Assembly: GCA_937967285.1 (NCBI GenBank) | Contig: CALBSU010000563.1 | Coordinates: forward strand, 1-14,421 | Direction of reading: 5' to 3' | Length of the DNA stretch: 14,421 nt | From: an uncultured Acidobacteriota bacterium | Lineage (GTDB): Bacteria > Acidobacteriota > Blastocatellia > RBC074 | In this document: one piece after another, positions 13,108 through 14,421 of the stretch | Layout: each line of letters begins with the position of its first letter | How positions within the stretch are numbered: position 1 is the first letter of the stretch | Made by a program: the position numbers and the translations under genes | The notes under the pieces: model-generated | Told to the model about the DNA's origin: nothing | What the model saw: the letters and a program-made list of their open reading frames with translations, nothing else | Databases searched by the model: none

Positions 13108-14421
13108 ATGTCGGAAGAACTGAAGAAACTCGACGCGACGGGGATGGCTGATCTGGTGCGGAGAGGCGAAGTGAAACCGCAGGAGCTTGTCGATGAGGTG
13201 ATCGAGAGGATCGAACGGGTCAATCCCGAGCTCAACAGCGTCGTCACGAAAATGTATGACGAAGCGAGGCAAGCTGCGTCAGGCGAGCTGCCTGACGGGC
13301 CGTTCAGAGGAGTGCCATTTCTGCTCAAGGATCTGCAGGCGGCCTATAACGGTGTCAGGATGACGGCCGGGTCGCGCTATTTGCGTGATTTCGTTCCAAA
13401 TGTGGACAGTGAACTGGTGAGCAGGTACAAGCGTGCCGGATTGGTGGTTGTCGGCAAGACGAACACGCCTGAATTCGGGATTATGCCGACGACGGAACCG
13501 GCGCTGCACGGCCCGACACGCAATCCGTGGGATGTGGCGAGGACGACGGGCGGTTCGAGCGGGGGATCCGCTGCGGCGGTGGCGGCGGGGATCGTGCCGG
13601 TCGCGCATGCGAACGACGGCGGAGGCTCGATACGAATTCCGGCTTCGTGTTGCGGGATCTTCGGGCTCAAGCCGACGCGCGGCCGCAATCCTCTGGGTCC
13701 GCACTTTGGCGATGTCTTCGGCGGACTGGTCGCCGAGCATGTCGTTTCGCGGACGGTCAGAGACAGCGCGGCGATGCTCGATGCGACTTCGGGGCCTGAG
13801 CCGGGCGATCCGTATCACGCACCGGCGCCGGCACGACCGTTCATTCAGGAGGTCGGCGCCGACACCGGGAAACTGAGGATCGCCTGGACAAGAAAGGCCG
13901 CAACAGGGGTGCCGGTGCATCCCGATTGCCAGGCCGCGGTTGAGGATGCCGCCCGATTGTGCGAGCAGCTCGGTCACGAAGTGGTCGAGGCCGAACCGGC
14001 GATCGACGGCAACATGCTGACTCAGGCGTTTATGTGCATCTGGGCGGCCGGAAACGCCTGGTTGATCGACAGCATGTCGTACGCCGTCGGGAGGCATCCG
14101 GAACCTGAAGAACTTGAGCCGTTGACGCGGGCGCTGGTCGATATGGGACGGCAGCAGCCGGCCCCGGCCTACCTTATGTCCGTCCAGATCCTGCAGACAT
14201 ACGGGCGCCGGATAGCGCATTTCATGAAGGATTACGATCTGCTGCTGACTCCGACGCTGGCCGAGCCTCCGGTGAAACTGGGAACCATGGATTCGACCGC
14301 CGACGATCCGCTGGCCGGCATGCGCAGAGCGGCGCTCTTCGTACCGTTCACGCCGATCTGCAACGGGACGGGGCAGCCGGCGATGTCGGTCCCGCTCTAC
14401 TGGAACAGTGAGGGGCTGCCG
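13108..14421 (+). CDS. Amidase signature family enzyme, NylA-like (runs off right edge)
   Basis: 438 codons are present with no stop before the window ends; relatives of about 490 residues suggest roughly 50 are missing. The amidase signature catalytic triad is complete: Lys74 in PFLLKDLQ, the cis-Ser150 in [16 protein letters not shown] (146-161), and nucleophile Ser174 in [12 protein letters not shown] (169-180). The two serines are 24 residues apart, as in the family generally. The long match around [20 protein letters not shown] and the [20 protein letters not shown] segment resemble 6-aminohexanoate-cyclic-dimer hydrolases (NylA) and related amidases, but the natural substrate is probably some other cyclic or linear amide. 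There is no signal peptide. AAGGAG lies 6 nt before the ATG at 13108. It is divergent from dnaA and reads with the rightward replication fork. Confidence 0.92.
   Translation, partial: MSEELKKLDATGMADLVRRGEVKPQELVDEVIERIERVNPELNSVVTKMYDEARQAASGELPDGPFRGVPFLLKDLQAAYNGVRMTAGSRYLRDFVPNVDSELVSRYKRAGLVVVGKTNTPEFGIMPTTEPALHGPTRNPWDVARTTGGSSGGSAAAVAAGIVPVAHANDGGGSIRIPASCCGIFGLKPTRGRNPLGPHFGDVFGGLVAEHVVSRTVRDSAAMLDATSGPEPGDPYHAPAPARPFIQEVGADTGKLRIAWTRKAATGVPVHPDCQAAVEDAARLCEQLGHEVVEAEPAIDGNMLTQAFMCIWAAGNAWLIDSMSYAVGRHPEPEELEPLTRALVDMGRQQPAPAYLMSVQILQTYGRRIAHFMKDYDLLLTPTLAEPPVKLGTMDSTADDPLAGMRRAALFVPFTPICNGTGQPAMSVPLYWNSEGLP

Noticed and set aside
13279..14220. A 313-codon open frame on the minus strand opposite the amidase gene
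   Set aside because: It is very rich in Arg, Pro and His with no family features, while the plus strand encodes a complete amidase catalytic core. It is a shadow of GC-rich codon use.

Overview
The window holds a bacterial replication-origin neighbourhood: dnaA, an oriC-like spacer and dnaN. Around it lie the rpmH-rnpA-yidD-yidC cluster, an xseA-xseB-ispA cluster, a six-gene run on the opposite strand, and the start of an amidase gene. Base composition is moderately GC-rich. An Acidobacteriota-like host is my best guess. It rests on the DUF6599-like protein next to a zinc-ribbon/PH protein, and on the HHTTV variant of the DnaA signature, both recalled from family knowledge. No rRNA, tRNA, CRISPR array or transposase is visible.

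Layout. Positions 1-919 (minus strand) carry rpmH, rnpA, yidD and the first 34 codons of yidC, behind a good sigma70-type promoter (962-990). Positions 1021-3628 (minus) carry xseA, xseB and ispA; xseB overlaps ispA by 20 nt. Positions 3629-3920 are a divergent intergenic region with two outward promoters and, between them, about 200 bp of GC-rich palindromic repeats. Positions 3921-9472 (plus) hold a GT2 glycosyltransferase, pdxJ, a secreted phosphodiesterase-like protein, an alpha/beta hydrolase, a zinc-ribbon/PH-domain membrane protein and a DUF6599-like exported protein. The first four are joined by 1-4 nt overlaps and are almost certainly one operon. Positions 9473-9849 lie between convergent genes and contain a long imperfect inverted repeat plus the dnaN terminator. 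Positions 9850-12637 (minus) are dnaN, oriC and dnaA. Positions 12638-13107 are the dnaA/amidase divergent spacer, and a NylA-like amidase runs off the right edge.

How it works together. The spacer between dnaA and dnaN shows the layout expected of a bacterial unwinding region: an AT-rich stretch, a run of TAG trinucleotides (DnaA-trio), a short GC block, then DnaA boxes of the form TTTTCCACA. Genes for replication, RNA processing and membrane insertion are co-directional with the leftward fork. The plus-strand run is head-on to it.

The most interesting observations are these. XseB ends in an acidic tail finishing DDSIPF, closely resembling the SSB C-terminal interaction tip. The phosphodiesterase-family protein has lost most metal ligands and probably its nucleophile, so it looks like an exported pseudoenzyme. 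A five-copy palindromic repeat cluster sits exactly between two promoters. xseA has a promoter placed so that its mRNA would be leaderless. A MITE-like inverted repeat is built from CGCCAAG heptamers.
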